Source: JACMLD01 sp040007355 (GTDB lineage Bacteria > Bacteroidota > Bacteroidia > Chitinophagales > Chitinophagaceae). From it: a stretch of DNA of 64,000 nucleotides. Shown here in pieces: positions 1 to 9,081 of this stretch. The position numbers were made by a program, and so were the translations under genes. Location of the stretch: assembly GCA_040007355.1 (NCBI GenBank), contig JBDTVE010000072.1, positions 1 through 64,000 on the forward strand. Reading direction: 5' to 3'. Under the pieces are notes generated by a model, which searched no databases, was not told the origin of the DNA, and saw only the letters and a list, made by a program, of their open reading frames with translations. Each line of letters opens with the position of its first letter. Position 1 is the first letter of the stretch.

Positions 1-251
1 AAATGTTTTCTTCGGAAGAAGGTGAGCCGCCCGAAGAAAGGGCGACCCACCTGTTCGTCGTTGGGGCAGCTCACCATTTCTTGGGCTAGAAAAGTGATAA
101 GCTACTTTGTGGCAAATTCCTTTCAAGTAAAATGTTTTCTTCGGAAGAAGGTGAGCCGCCCGAAGAAAGGGCGACCCACCTGTTAGTCGTTGGGGTGACG
201 CACCTGTTCGTCGTTGGGACGGCTCAGCTGTTCGTCGCCAAGGCGAACTAA
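1..251. repeat. Tandem direct repeat with internal palindromes
   Basis: Bases 1-66 recur at 130-195 with one mismatch (56 versus 185), an offset of 129 bp. Each copy starts with a 13-base hairpin (ttcttc g gaagaa, 7-19 in copy 1). Copy 1 also has a 7-base inverted repeat, ggtgagc at 21-27 and gctcacc at 69-75. A sub-unit ctgttcgtcg occurs at 51-60, 204-213 and 228-237, with a variant at 180-189. Each copy also opens a short reading frame (3-89, 28 codons; 132-251, 39 codons) with the same first 17 residues. The arrangement looks like a dispersed intergenic repeat or small non-autonomous element; function is unknown. Confidence 0.75.
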
Positions 252-356
252 TCGCTCGCCGTCAAACGGCCGGTCTCCTTGTCTGCTGCCCTAAGCGATG
301 CTGTACAAGTGAGTGACACAAGAATGACCAGCCATGCTCAAATGCCGGTAAAAAAA

Positions 357-1376
357 TTAGAATTTCGGACAGGGAATGCCTTTTCTGCCACTGGCAGGTT
401 TTTTAATATAGATGAGGGAAACCTCAATACCGCCACGGTTTTGAGAGCCCACTTTGAGACTGGAATAATTTACGTCGTAGGTCATGCCCAGTCTGAAATC
501 GTTCCATTCCAGTCCTACATAGGGTATGATGGCATCGTTAAACCGGAGCCAGCTGCCTGCATAAAAACTGGTTGGCGTTTCTTCATCACCGTTACTAAGA
601 TCGAATGCCACCGCGCCACCAATAACGGCTTCGGTAGCGGCGGCCTGCTGACTGAATAACGCGGTAAGATGCAGGGTGGTGGTCTGGCCTACTCTAAAAT
701 AGCCACCGCTGTGCACCGTAAGCCGTGGATTAACGGAATAATAACCGCTGCCAAAAAAGCTTTCCTTTGGCCGGTTAATATGATACATAGAAACACCCAG
801 GTAAAAGTTATTGGTTCCATCGGTTGACCCATTGTATAAGATGCCGGCGTTGAAATCAAAATAATTTATGTTCACATTCCTGCCATCCACCAATTCATTA
901 CTGGGCAGCGTCCAGGTACCATCCAGCGCAAGTTCATTTTCAAATTTAAGCTGTGAACCATCCAGCCGTTTGGAAGCATAGGAACCCTGGAAGCCAAAGC
1001 CCAACTGGTGGTAGCCATCTTCATCGAGCCCCTTGTGATAGGAAGTGGAGAACGATATATAATTGCTATTCAGGATGCCATTGGCCGTGCGATCGGTCAT
1101 GGCCATTAAGCCGATACCCCATACATCATTGGGGTTGATGCGGTTGGTTAAAAGCGGTGCATCCAGCGATAAGGTAGAGGTTATAAATGCCTTGCTGATG
1201 GAGGGCCATTGGTCGCGGTAATTACCCGCCGCCCTGAAAACGCCGTCGAATTTGCCGGTGAGCGCAGGGTTCAACGTAAGGGGGGAGGAAAAAAACTGTG
1301 AAAAATGAGGATCCTGTGCAAAAACTTGCATTTTAACCAGGAGTACCAGGCCCGCCAGCAGTGCTATTCTCTTCAT
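357..1376 (-). CDS. PorP/SprF family type IX secretion membrane protein
   Basis: Exported protein of about 339 residues. A signal peptide (MKRIALLAG... ending VFAQ) is followed by DPHFSQFFSSPLTLNPALTG, the N-terminal signature of the PorP/SprF family. These are outer-membrane barrel proteins tied to the type IX secretion system and gliding machinery of Bacteroidota. The open frame runs ten codons further upstream to 1406, but the signal peptide begins cleanly at the ATG at 1374-1376, so that start is preferred. The gene stands alone. Most Bacteroidota carry several PorP/SprF paralogues, often beside PKD-domain adhesins, and no such partner is visible here, so its specific role cannot be given. 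Family call is firm; function within secretion or gliding is inferred. Confidence 0.85.
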   Translation of the reverse strand: MKRIALLAGLVLLVKMQVFAQDPHFSQFFSSPLTLNPALTGKFDGVFRAAGNYRDQWPSISKAFITSTLSLDAPLLTNRINPNDVWGIGLMAMTDRTANGILNSNYISFSTSYHKGLDEDGYHQLGFGFQGSYASKRLDGSQLKFENELALDGTWTLPSNELVDGRNVNINYFDFNAGILYNGSTDGTNNFYLGVSMYHINRPKESFFGSGYYSVNPRLTVHSGGYFRVGQTTTLHLTALFSQQAAATEAVIGGAVAFDLSNGDEETPTSFYAGSWLRFNDAIIPYVGLEWNDFRLGMTYDVNYSSLKVGSQNRGGIEVSLIYIKKPASGRKGIPCPKF

Positions 1377-1422
1377 TAGAGTAGTTAAAGTCTCAACAAA
1401 ATACAAACAATTATAAGAGTTG

Positions 1423-1430
1423 CAAAGTTA
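1423..1430 (-). promoter_or_regulatory. Putative -7 promoter box for the PorP/SprF gene
   Basis: TAACTTTG on the minus strand matches the Bacteroidota -7 consensus TAnnTTTG, about 47 bases before the ATG at 1376. No clear TTTG -33 element is visible. It lies beside an AT-rich stretch with short tatag repeats (1432-1455). Confidence 0.4.
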
Positions 1431-1535
1431 AAGTATATAGTATGTAGTATATAGACGGCAGGCGTTAACAAGTACCGCTACCGACTCCGGACTATAGATT
1501 ATACTGACTCACGATTAGGCCCTCCGGGCTCCCGG

Positions 1536-2186
1536 CTACATCTGAACCTTGGTACCATATGCCAGGTCGCCGGCATCGCCCAGGCCCGGAACAATATATC
1601 CTTTTGCCGTCAGTTCATCATCAATGGCGCCGCACCACACTTTACAATTGGGTTCGCTGCGGAGTACGTATTCAATGCCTACTGTACAGGCAATAGCGGT
1701 TACCACATGAATTTTGGAAGGATGACCTTCTTCGCGGAGGAATTGGATGGTTTTTACCAGCGATGAGCCGGTAGCCAGCATGGGGTCGGAGACCACCACC
1801 ACCCGGCCCTCCAGTTCGGGGCAGGAAACATAGTCGAGGCGGATTTCAAACGTGCCGTCTTTATGGTGTTTCCGGTAAGCCGAGATAAAGGCATTATCGG
1901 CCTTGTCGAAATAATTCAATAACCCATTGTGCAAAGGCAGTCCGGCCCGTAGTATGGTGGCCAGCACCGGCTGGTCTTTTAATACTTTACAGTTGGAGAT
2001 GCCCAGGGATGTTTGAATTTCTTTCTGAACAAATTCCAGTTCCTTACTGATTTCAAATGCCGCCACTTCTCCAATTCGTTCCAGGTTGCGGCGGAAACGC
2101 ATTCTGTCTGTCTGGATTTCGATATTCCTGAGTTCACCTACCCAATCGCTCAGTAAAGAATATTGCTGGCTCAGATTCACAACCAT
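1536..2186 (-). CDS. upp: Uracil phosphoribosyltransferase
   Basis: 216-residue enzyme, the normal size for the family, converting uracil and PRPP to UMP in pyrimidine salvage in the cytoplasm. The PRPP-binding loop is seen at about residues 129-142 (VVVVSDPMLATGSS). The C-terminal uracil-binding segment YIVPGLGDAGDLAYG is intact; many homologues read GDAGDR at that place. The substrate loop TILRAGLPL sits near residue 80. The gene is divergent from the anhydro-MurNAc kinase gene, separated by 233 bp, and appears to be a single transcription unit. The start MVVNLSQQYS fits the family N-terminus. Confidence 0.95.
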   Translation of the reverse strand: MVVNLSQQYSLLSDWVGELRNIEIQTDRMRFRRNLERIGEVAAFEISKELEFVQKEIQTSLGISNCKVLKDQPVLATILRAGLPLHNGLLNYFDKADNAFISAYRKHHKDGTFEIRLDYVSCPELEGRVVVVSDPMLATGSSLVKTIQFLREEGHPSKIHVVTAIACTVGIEYVLRSEPNCKVWCGAIDDELTAKGYIVPGLGDAGDLAYGTKVQM

Positions 2187-2419
2187 GGTACACCGTTTAG
2201 TATTTGAAATAAGCGGATAAATGTAAAAAAATATTTGCTAACGGGAGTTTATTTTATCGGCGGCGGGTGCTCGGGCAGGGCGATTGCTGCAGGCTGGTAC
2301 CCTATCCAGGCGGTATAACGCATGATAGGTTTTTCTTCTGCGGACCGATGTCCCGGTAATTCGTAATTTGCCGGACAAACCGACCGGCGGCGACCGGAAA
2401 TTTAAAATCAGAATGCGGC

Positions 2420-3541
2420 ATGGTATACAAAGCAATAGGTTTAATGAGCGGCAGCTCCCTTGATGGACTTGATATAGCCTATGTGCACCTGCACGAAACC
2501 GGTGGCGGGTGGAATTATGAGCTGTTGCATACGGATTGTTATGCTTACCCCGCCGACTGGATGGAAAAACTGGCCAATGCCACTCATTTGAGCGCGCTGG
2601 ACTACCAGTTATTGCACACGGCATACGGTCATTATACCGGTGAACTGGTCAATAAGTTTATACATGATCACAGCCTGCACCACCAGGTACACCTGGTAGC
2701 CTCGCACGGGCATACCAGCTTTCATGTTCCTACCCAAAGAATGACGGCGCAACTGGGCGATGGCGCTGCTATTGCCGCAGAAACCGGCCTGCCAGTGGTG
2801 AGTGATCTGCGTTCGCTCGACATTGCTTTTGGCGGTCAGGGTGCCCCCATTGTACCGGTGGGTGAAAAACTGCTGCTGCCAGGGTACAAATTGTTTTTAA
2901 ACCTGGGGGGCATTGCCAACCTGTCTTTTAACCAACCGGGGCAGTATACGGCTTTTGATGTTTGTCCGGCTAACCGCATATTGAACCAGCTGCTGCAGGG
3001 AACCGGAAAAGCGTTTGATGATGAGGGTAAGATAGCTTCCGGCGGTACCGTACAACCGGCACTGTTAAACGAACTGAACCAACTGGCGTATTATGGCCTG
3101 GCTTTTCCCAAATCGCTGTCGAATGATTTTGGCACCGATACCGTTTTCCCGCTGGTGAAACACTATGCATTGTCTGTACAGGATGCCCTGAGAACCTATG
3201 TGGAGCATATTGCGCAACAGGTTGGAATGGCTGCGGGTAAGCTGCTGGCGGCCGGCATCGGGGAAACGGAAGCCGGGCCCGCGCCCGCTGAAACCCAGTT
3301 GTTGATTACAGGGGGTGGCGCATTCAACCGTTTTATGGTGGAAAGAATCGGCAACCAGTTAATGAAGCACAACATAACGCCTGTGGTGCCGGATAAACAG
3401 CTGGTGAACTATAAGGAGGCGCTGGTGATGGCATTGATAGGTGTATTGCGCTGGCGGGAGGAATACAATGTGTACTCTTCTGTAACCGGCGCTGCCAGGA
3501 GTTCAATCAACGGGGCGCTCTGGCTGGGCGGGGAGGCCTAA
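2420..3541 (+). CDS. anmK: Anhydro-N-acetylmuramic acid kinase
   Basis: 373-residue ASKHA-fold kinase that phosphorylates and opens 1,6-anhydro-N-acetylmuramic acid to MurNAc-6-phosphate during peptidoglycan recycling. The phosphate-1 motif GLMSGSSLDGLD is at residues 7-18. The family segments VASHGHTSFH, QLGDGAAIA, LNLGGIANLS and the late LLITGGGAFNRFMVERI are all present, so the gene looks complete and active. The ATG at 2420 directly precedes the first beta strand. No etherase (murQ) or other recycling gene is adjacent, so it seems to be expressed alone. Confidence 0.93.
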   Translation: MVYKAIGLMSGSSLDGLDIAYVHLHETGGGWNYELLHTDCYAYPADWMEKLANATHLSALDYQLLHTAYGHYTGELVNKFIHDHSLHHQVHLVASHGHTSFHVPTQRMTAQLGDGAAIAAETGLPVVSDLRSLDIAFGGQGAPIVPVGEKLLLPGYKLFLNLGGIANLSFNQPGQYTAFDVCPANRILNQLLQGTGKAFDDEGKIASGGTVQPALLNELNQLAYYGLAFPKSLSNDFGTDTVFPLVKHYALSVQDALRTYVEHIAQQVGMAAGKLLAAGIGETEAGPAPAETQLLITGGGAFNRFMVERIGNQLMKHNITPVVPDKQLVNYKEALVMALIGVLRWREEYNVYSSVTGAARSSINGALWLGGEA

Positions 3542-3658
3542 AAGTTAAGGGGTTTGTCATTCGTTGTGGATGGTTCCCGCTACCGGCAATTACATCGTAC
3601 ATAAAATAGAAATTGCCTGCCTTGAAAAAAAACCTTTATCAAATTATCTTCTACTTTG

Positions 3659-4960
3659 ATGACTGCACCATTGCTTTCACCGTTTGCTCAACTGATACCC
3701 GGCGATAAATTAAACAACTGGGCCGGCAATATTGAATACAGCACAAACAAGCTGTATATGCCCGCGTGCGTACAGGAAGTGACGGAGCTGGTAAAAAAAT
3801 ACAGCAGGATAAAAGTGCTGGGTACCCGTCATTGTTTTAATACCATAGCAGACAGCAAAGACAATTTTATTTCCCTTGCAAAGCTGAACAAGGTGGTGGG
3901 TATTGATACAGCCGCCCATACGGTAACCATTGAAGCCGGTATGAATTATGGCCAGCTATGTCCTTACCTGCAGGAGCGTGGGTATGCGCTGCACAACCTG
4001 GCTTCCCTGCCGCATATATCCGTGGTGGGAGCCTGTACAACCGCCACGCATGGGTCCGGACTAAAGAATGGTAACCTGGCCACAGCGGTGCGGGGTATTG
4101 AACTGGTAACGGCAGCGGGCGCGGTGCATACCCTGCGGCAAGACAAAGACGGTGAGCATTTTAATGCGGCGGTGGTAGGGCTGGGCGGACTGGGTGTAAT
4201 AACAAAACTCACGCTGGCCCTGCAACCCTCGTTTAGTATGCGGCAGGATGTGTATGAACAGCTGCCCATGACGCAACTAAAGGATCATTTTAATGAAATC
4301 ATGGGCGCAGGCTACAGCGTAAGCCTGTTTACCGACTGGCAGTCTGAAAACATCAGCGAAGTTTGGATAAAAAGCCGCGTAACAAAAGAACCGTTTGAAC
4401 ATGGAGATTGGTTTTTTGGGGCAAAAGCGGCCATCAAGAACATGCATCCGATTGCAAACCTTCCAGCCGAAAATTGCACGGAGCAAATGGGAGTGGCCGG
4501 TGCCTGGTATGAGCGCCTGCCCCATTTTAAAATGGGATTTACGCCCAGCAGCGGTGTGGAACTGCAATCCGAATATTTTGTGCCGCACCAGCATGCGGTG
4601 AACGCCCTGTTTGCGATTGCAGCGCTGGGCAGGCAGATAGGCCCCTATCTTTTTATTTCTGAAATACGCGGCATTGACGCGGATAATTACTGGATGAGCC
4701 CCTGCTACAAACAACCATCGGTTACCCTGCATTTTACCTGGAAACAAGATTGGGCGGCCGTGCGGCAATTACTGCCATTGATAGAGAAAGCGCTGGCACC
4801 GTTCCGTGCCAGGCCGCACTGGGGTAAATTGTTTACGATGCAGGGAGCGGAGCTGTTAGCCCTGTATGAAAGGCTGCCGGCCTTCAGACAGGTGCTCCAA
4901 GAATACGATCCTTGCGGCAAGTTCAGGAATGATTTTTTGGATAGCTACGTGTATGGATAA
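3659..4960 (+). CDS. FAD-linked oxidase of the alditol oxidase / aldonolactone oxidase type
   Basis: 433-residue flavoprotein of the vanillyl-alcohol oxidase superfamily. The N-terminal FAD_binding_4 domain (about 15-190) contains GTRHCFN, where the His matches the residue that links covalently to FAD in alditol oxidase, and the segment VVGACTTATHGSG that lines the FAD site. The C-terminal ALO-type domain ends GKLFTMQG...YDPCGKFRNDF. Family members oxidise sugar alcohols such as xylitol or sorbitol, or aldonolactones, with oxygen; the substrate here is not known. No signal peptide is seen, so the protein should be cytoplasmic. A TTG lies one codon upstream at 3656, but the ATG at 3659 is the likelier start. 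No functional partner is adjacent. Confidence 0.8.
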   Translation: MTAPLLSPFAQLIPGDKLNNWAGNIEYSTNKLYMPACVQEVTELVKKYSRIKVLGTRHCFNTIADSKDNFISLAKLNKVVGIDTAAHTVTIEAGMNYGQLCPYLQERGYALHNLASLPHISVVGACTTATHGSGLKNGNLATAVRGIELVTAAGAVHTLRQDKDGEHFNAAVVGLGGLGVITKLTLALQPSFSMRQDVYEQLPMTQLKDHFNEIMGAGYSVSLFTDWQSENISEVWIKSRVTKEPFEHGDWFFGAKAAIKNMHPIANLPAENCTEQMGVAGAWYERLPHFKMGFTPSSGVELQSEYFVPHQHAVNALFAIAALGRQIGPYLFISEIRGIDADNYWMSPCYKQPSVTLHFTWKQDWAAVRQLLPLIEKALAPFRARPHWGKLFTMQGAELLALYERLPAFRQVLQEYDPCGKFRNDFLDSYVYG

Positions 4961-5041
4961 GGCCCTGTCTATGGATAACAGGCGCGGCAGATCATCCGCT
5001 GATAGTAATAACGTAGTGGTGTTGTGGTAAGGACCTCCGTT

Positions 5042-6454
5042 TTATTGCTCGCTTTTCTTTTTATAGTCTTCTGCCACTGCTCTTGAAATGTAGCCGGATA
5101 TCCAGCCTACATAAGCATATTTTGAAAAGTAAAAGCGTTTGACCGGCTGGGTGGTATTCAGTTCTTTCATCAACCCGTCTATCCACACAGCACCGGCAAT
5201 CAGTGATTCCTGGTCGTAGGTATTCTGCGCCCTGCTGATGGTTTTGCGGGCGTCCAGCATCAGGGCTTCGCGGGTAATGTTTGAAATATCGGGCTGAATG
5301 GCTTTTACATAATTATTGACTACCATACCGCGAAAGCGGCGTATGTCCTCCGGCGTTAGTTCAACATAATTATCATCACATTTTTCGGGGAACAGGTAGG
5401 TAGCAATGCACCATACAACGCCGCCGCCGAGGTAGGTGGCGCTCCTGTTTCGTAACCCGGCCCTTCTGCCCAGTTCATTTCGTACCAGCAGGGCCAGGCT
5501 GTCTTTCCAGAGCGTTTCCGCAAAACGGGCAAATTCATTGATGTTAAAAGGGTTTTTATTTTTCACCAGCGAGACAAAACTTTTTGTGCCAACGGGAAAA
5601 TAGACGGCATCAAACGACTGTGAGGCGTCCATAAAATAACCGCCGTTGGTTTTGTTGCTGCCCACATCAATCAGGCTGGTGCTGTACCGGCGTTTAGGGG
5701 GCACTGTACCCAGTACCGCCAGTTCCGCTTCTTCCGCGGAACTCACAGACTGTATGGAAAAACCCGGGGGGGCTGCGGCGGGTGTAATGGCTTTTATGAA
5801 ATCGGCCGTCTTATTTTTTTTATCCAGTTCAGCTTTCAGGCCGCTGCTGATAACCACATAGAGCCGGTCGCTGCCGATATTATACCTGTTTTTTGCAATG
5901 TCTATAAAATGTCTTAGTGCGTCGGCGCTTTCCTGCTGCGATTGTGGTGTAAGCGCGGCGGGTTCGGGGTTTACCGAAGAATCCGCTTTCAGCACATATT
6001 CCACTTCCCCGTTGCTGTTCAGTTGTATGCTTAGTATACTCAGCTTGATTCCCTTTGCGCCAATTTCGATACCCGCATAAGATTGTTCTTTGCCTTCGGC
6101 GCCCGTGAGCATTTGTTCCAGCGCTTTTTCGCTCAACGACATTTTCAGCTGCCGGTAGATGGCCAGGGCCTTGTTAAAATAGCGGGCAGCGTCTTCGGGT
6201 TTATCCTGGTCTTTATAGAGGAGACCCAGGTTCTCATAGGTGGCAGCTTCCCAGTATTTATCGCCCTGCTCTGTGATGATCTGAAGCCCCTGGCGCAGGT
6301 ATTTCTCGCTTAGATCATATTGCTGCGCCTCGCGAAGCGTATTGCCCAGTTTTATATAACGCAGTGCGTTGTTTATCTTCCTGTAATAATCCTGCGCCCC
6401 GGCCGAAGCCGTTACAAGAAGACCGATAAAAAATAATAACAAGTATTTTTTCAT
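5042..6454 (-). CDS. Exported TPR protein with Ppx/GppA-like ASKHA domain
   Basis: 470 residues and third gene of a three-gene operon. A signal peptide (1-20, ending SAGA) is followed by TPR helices at about 30-115 and an ASKHA fold. The phosphate-1 strand-turn AGIEIGAKGIKLSI is at 127-140, a segment SSAEEAELAVLGT at 239-250 resembles the Ppx/GppA stretch around its catalytic glutamate, and the phosphate-2 motif LIDVGSNKTNGGYF is at 261-274. Canonical Ppx has DIGGGSTE at phosphate-2; here the last position is Asn, so catalysis may be altered or lost. Exopolyphosphatase-like domains normally work in the cytoplasm, so a signal peptide is unusual. It is 47 bp downstream of the vWA lipoprotein gene. 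Exact function unknown; domain assignment is by motif reading only. Confidence 0.7.
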   Translation of the reverse strand: MKKYLLLFFIGLLVTASAGAQDYYRKINNALRYIKLGNTLREAQQYDLSEKYLRQGLQIITEQGDKYWEAATYENLGLLYKDQDKPEDAARYFNKALAIYRQLKMSLSEKALEQMLTGAEGKEQSYAGIEIGAKGIKLSILSIQLNSNGEVEYVLKADSSVNPEPAALTPQSQQESADALRHFIDIAKNRYNIGSDRLYVVISSGLKAELDKKNKTADFIKAITPAAAPPGFSIQSVSSAEEAELAVLGTVPPKRRYSTSLIDVGSNKTNGGYFMDASQSFDAVYFPVGTKSFVSLVKNKNPFNINEFARFAETLWKDSLALLVRNELGRRAGLRNRSATYLGGGVVWCIATYLFPEKCDDNYVELTPEDIRRFRGMVVNNYVKAIQPDISNITREALMLDARKTISRAQNTYDQESLIAGAVWIDGLMKELNTTQPVKRFYFSKYAYVGWISGYISRAVAEDYKKKSEQ

Positions 6455-6501
6455 TCCCGTTCTTGATCTGTTTTATTAATACAAACTGTGGTGCTTGCGT
6501 A

Positions 6502-7773
6502 TTATCTGTTGCGTTTGCGGTTAATGGGTGTTTCTTTTTTGGCGACTTTTTTTATGCCCGTATTAAAGCCATTGGCCGGCGTGCCATCTTTTAGTATATC
6601 GTCGTCTTCTTTTGCGGTTGATTTTTTTACCGTGCTGTTATCTTTTTTTTTACCGGTTAGAATGCCGGCATCAGATTCATCCGGCGCGGGTACATCTTGG
6701 TAATTAGCCGGGGTAGTTTCGACTGCCGAGGGTTTTTTCTTTTCCCGGGTGCTGGTCAGCGGCGCCGGCGTCGGGATGGTATGGGTGGTTTTTTCTTTTT
6801 CGGCCGATGCCACCAGCAGGGAACTGTCTACCGTGGTAATTTTTGTCCAGGACTCGGGGACTATTTTACCCGCGATTTTTATATCCATAAATTTTTCAAG
6901 CGATTCTTTTACCTCGTTGATATTATCGTCTTTTATAAAACGGTAATTGCTGATACCCATTTCGGCAAACCATTTGCCCCATATTTTTGTCAGCAGGCTG
7001 TATTCGCCGTTCCACTCGTCTTTGGGGTTTACCTGTAACAGAACCACTTTCAGATTGGTAAATTTCCGGGCCACGGGCAATATGCCGTAATCGCCTTCAG
7101 TGAACTTTGTTTCCCAGTCGGGGTATTTTTTTAACGCGTTGATGATTTGGGTGCAGGATGCATAACGGTTGTTTTGGGAAGGGCGTTCTTCTGTTTTCTC
7201 CAGGTCCATATATCCATCGGTAATAATAAAAAGCGTATTCCGGGCATCCTTTTCCAAATCATCTGAAAGGTCTTCGTTAAAATATTTCCAGATATCAGCA
7301 CCCGAATAGGCGGTACTGTTGTTGCCAATTACGGCCTGCCGGTAAATGGAAGTCAAACCGGTATTGAATGTTTTTTCTGTTTCCTGTGTCAGCACTACTT
7401 TTTTATCCGGAGGTTCGGCAGAGAGGTCAATGCGCAGACTACCCACCATATCGTAAAGGCTTTTAGGAGTTGTTTTTTGTGGTGCTATCAGCACTTTTAG
7501 TTTGTCCTGAAGCGTATAATAGAGATGAGTAGGGTCCTTGCTGTTGAGCCTGGACAAAAAGACGCCATAAATGGATTTGATTACCGAAATATCTTTGGGC
7601 ACCTGTTGCTGGTTGTTAAACAGGATGCGATCACTCAGGTCGAGCAGGATGATATAATTGTCTTTGGGCGGTGGAGGAACGTCTTTTTTTGCATCCTTTA
7701 CCGCCTGTTGAAATTCATTGCATCCCCCAAAAAAAAACAGACCTGCCAGTAACAGGTAGCCGGTACGCCGCAT
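6502..7773 (-). CDS. vWA-like lipoprotein
   Basis: 423 residues. The N-terminus is a lipoprotein signal with Cys at residue 18 (FFFGGC). A von Willebrand A-like fold is suggested by the strand YIILLDLSDRI (40-50, metal-site pattern DxSxR) and by TLFIITDGYMDLE about 150 residues later. After about residue 310 the chain becomes Lys/Glu/Pro/Thr-rich and probably disordered, ending in a basic tail (INRKRNR). It is the middle gene of the operon, 7 bp after the coiled-coil membrane protein gene. I do not recognise a named family. Anchoring to the inner or outer membrane is not decided by the sequence. A role as a metal-dependent protein-interaction module in an envelope complex is inference. Confidence 0.7.
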   Translation of the reverse strand: MRRTGYLLLAGLFFFGGCNEFQQAVKDAKKDVPPPPKDNYIILLDLSDRILFNNQQQVPKDISVIKSIYGVFLSRLNSKDPTHLYYTLQDKLKVLIAPQKTTPKSLYDMVGSLRIDLSAEPPDKKVVLTQETEKTFNTGLTSIYRQAVIGNNSTAYSGADIWKYFNEDLSDDLEKDARNTLFIITDGYMDLEKTEERPSQNNRYASCTQIINALKKYPDWETKFTEGDYGILPVARKFTNLKVVLLQVNPKDEWNGEYSLLTKIWGKWFAEMGISNYRFIKDDNINEVKESLEKFMDIKIAGKIVPESWTKITTVDSSLLVASAEKEKTTHTIPTPAPLTSTREKKKPSAVETTPANYQDVPAPDESDAGILTGKKKDNSTVKKSTAKEDDDILKDGTPANGFNTGIKKVAKKETPINRKRNR

Positions 7774-7780
7774 GGTTAGT

Positions 7781-9034
7781 TTATTTAAAATATGATTCCT
7801 GGAATTCTTTCAGTTCACGCACATAGGTTTCAGAAGCCTCGTTGATTATTTTGATCTGTTCTTCTCCTTTGTCTCTTCCGTAGAGGGTAGACAGGTAGCC
7901 GTTCCATCCATCGCGGAAATAATTGATGTTTTTTTCGATGGTATCCACTGGCAATACCATGCGGTCTTTTTCTTTGCTGAGGTTTTCTATTCGTTTGGCT
8001 ATATGGTTGATTTCCGTTTCGTGCAGCATGCGTTTCTCTTCCAGCTCCAGGATCTCGTCCTGCAGGCGGGTAATGCGCTGATAGCGTAGTTTGATCTGGT
8101 TGCGTTTGGCCCATTCCATCTGCAGCAGGTAGTAGACGGCACTCCAGATGGCAAAAACGCCAAAACCAAGAAAGAGCACCAGGTAAAAACGGCTGTCGGC
8201 ATAAACAGATACCACCAGCGATTTAAACTCTTCGCGGTTGGCTTTTATGAGGATTTCATTTACGCCTTCATGCACCTGGAAGGCCAGTAACAGGTCTCCT
8301 ATAAATACCAGCACCAATAGGCCTGTCACAATTTTTTTGAACCGTATCCCTTTTTCTGAGAACAAATGAATGGCGGTGCCCAGCGCAAAAAATATGGTGG
8401 GAAAAACAATCAGTGGCGGGTAATTGATGATAAGATAAATGAGCCGGCGCAGGTTGGGTAGCAATTGTATGTTCAGGCGGCCTTCCTGGAAAAGCGACAT
8501 AGGATCAACACCGTTTAAGGCAAAATCCGCCACGCTCATATAAAAATACAAGAGGTAGAAAGACAGGGCCAGCAGCAGAAAAAAAAGGAAAATATAAGTA
8601 CCCCAGCTAAATGTATTGAACTTGTTGTTGTGAACCGCGGCCCGGGTATTTTCAATTTCGTCTACCTGGTTTTTAAGCAGGTTGATTTCTGTTTGTTTGA
8701 TGGGCACCAGACCCTTGGTGATATCACGGCTGTTGTGAATTTCATCTGCCCGGCTTTTTAACTCGTAGTATTTCTCCAGTAAGGCATCGATCTGTTTTTG
8801 TATCCGGCCTTTTGTTTCCTCGGTTTTGGCAACAAGCCTCAAAGAATCCTGCTCTGTAAGAATGGAGCCGCTTCGTATTTTGTTGAGCATGCCCTTATAA
8901 GCTTCCACACCACCCTTGTAAGTACCGGCCTGTTCCACTCCATATTCGCGCAGATCCTTTACCACTATATTGGATAGGTCCGGCAGGTGGTTTCTTCCCG
9001 AATCAATTAGTTTTGATTTACTGTTTATGATCAC
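7781..9034 (-). CDS. Membrane protein with flanking coiled coils, unknown function
   Basis: 417 residues from the chosen start. A long cytoplasm- or periplasm-facing coiled coil (roughly 60-135, rich in Lys, Glu, Gln and Leu) is followed by four hydrophobic segments (TYIFLFFLLLALSFYLLYFY, then LIYLIINYPPLIVFPTIFF, IVTGLLVLVFIGDLLLAF and FYLVLFLGFGVFAIWSAVYY). A second coiled coil runs to the C-terminus. The open frame reaches an ATG at 9094, but a TATATTTG promoter box lies at 9074-9081 inside that extension, so the GTG at 9032-9034 is preferred. First gene of the operon with the vWA lipoprotein (7 bp) and the TPR-ASKHA protein. No named family recognised. Confidence 0.65.
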   Translation of the reverse strand: MIINSKSKLIDSGRNHLPDLSNIVVKDLREYGVEQAGTYKGGVEAYKGMLNKIRSGSILTEQDSLRLVAKTEETKGRIQKQIDALLEKYYELKSRADEIHNSRDITKGLVPIKQTEINLLKNQVDEIENTRAAVHNNKFNTFSWGTYIFLFFLLLALSFYLLYFYMSVADFALNGVDPMSLFQEGRLNIQLLPNLRRLIYLIINYPPLIVFPTIFFALGTAIHLFSEKGIRFKKIVTGLLVLVFIGDLLLAFQVHEGVNEILIKANREEFKSLVVSVYADSRFYLVLFLGFGVFAIWSAVYYLLQMEWAKRNQIKLRYQRITRLQDEILELEEKRMLHETEINHIAKRIENLSKEKDRMVLPVDTIEKNINYFRDGWNGYLSTLYGRDKGEEQIKIINEASETYVRELKEFQESYFK

Positions 9035-9073
9035 TTTACACCGTTTCAATGCCCGGAAAATTATACAGGCAAT

Positions 9074-9081
9074 CAAATATA
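9074..9081 (-). promoter_or_regulatory. Putative -7 promoter box for the coiled-coil/vWA/ASKHA operon
   Basis: TATATTTG on the minus strand is an exact TAnnTTTG match. Transcription would start near 9067, giving a leader of about 33 bases before the GTG start at 9034. No TTTG element is seen 19-21 bases further upstream. Confidence 0.4.

Noticed and set aside
2238..2624. 128-codon minus-strand frame in the upp-anmK gap
   Set aside because: Half of it is antisense to anmK and the intergenic half has no protein character or promoter.
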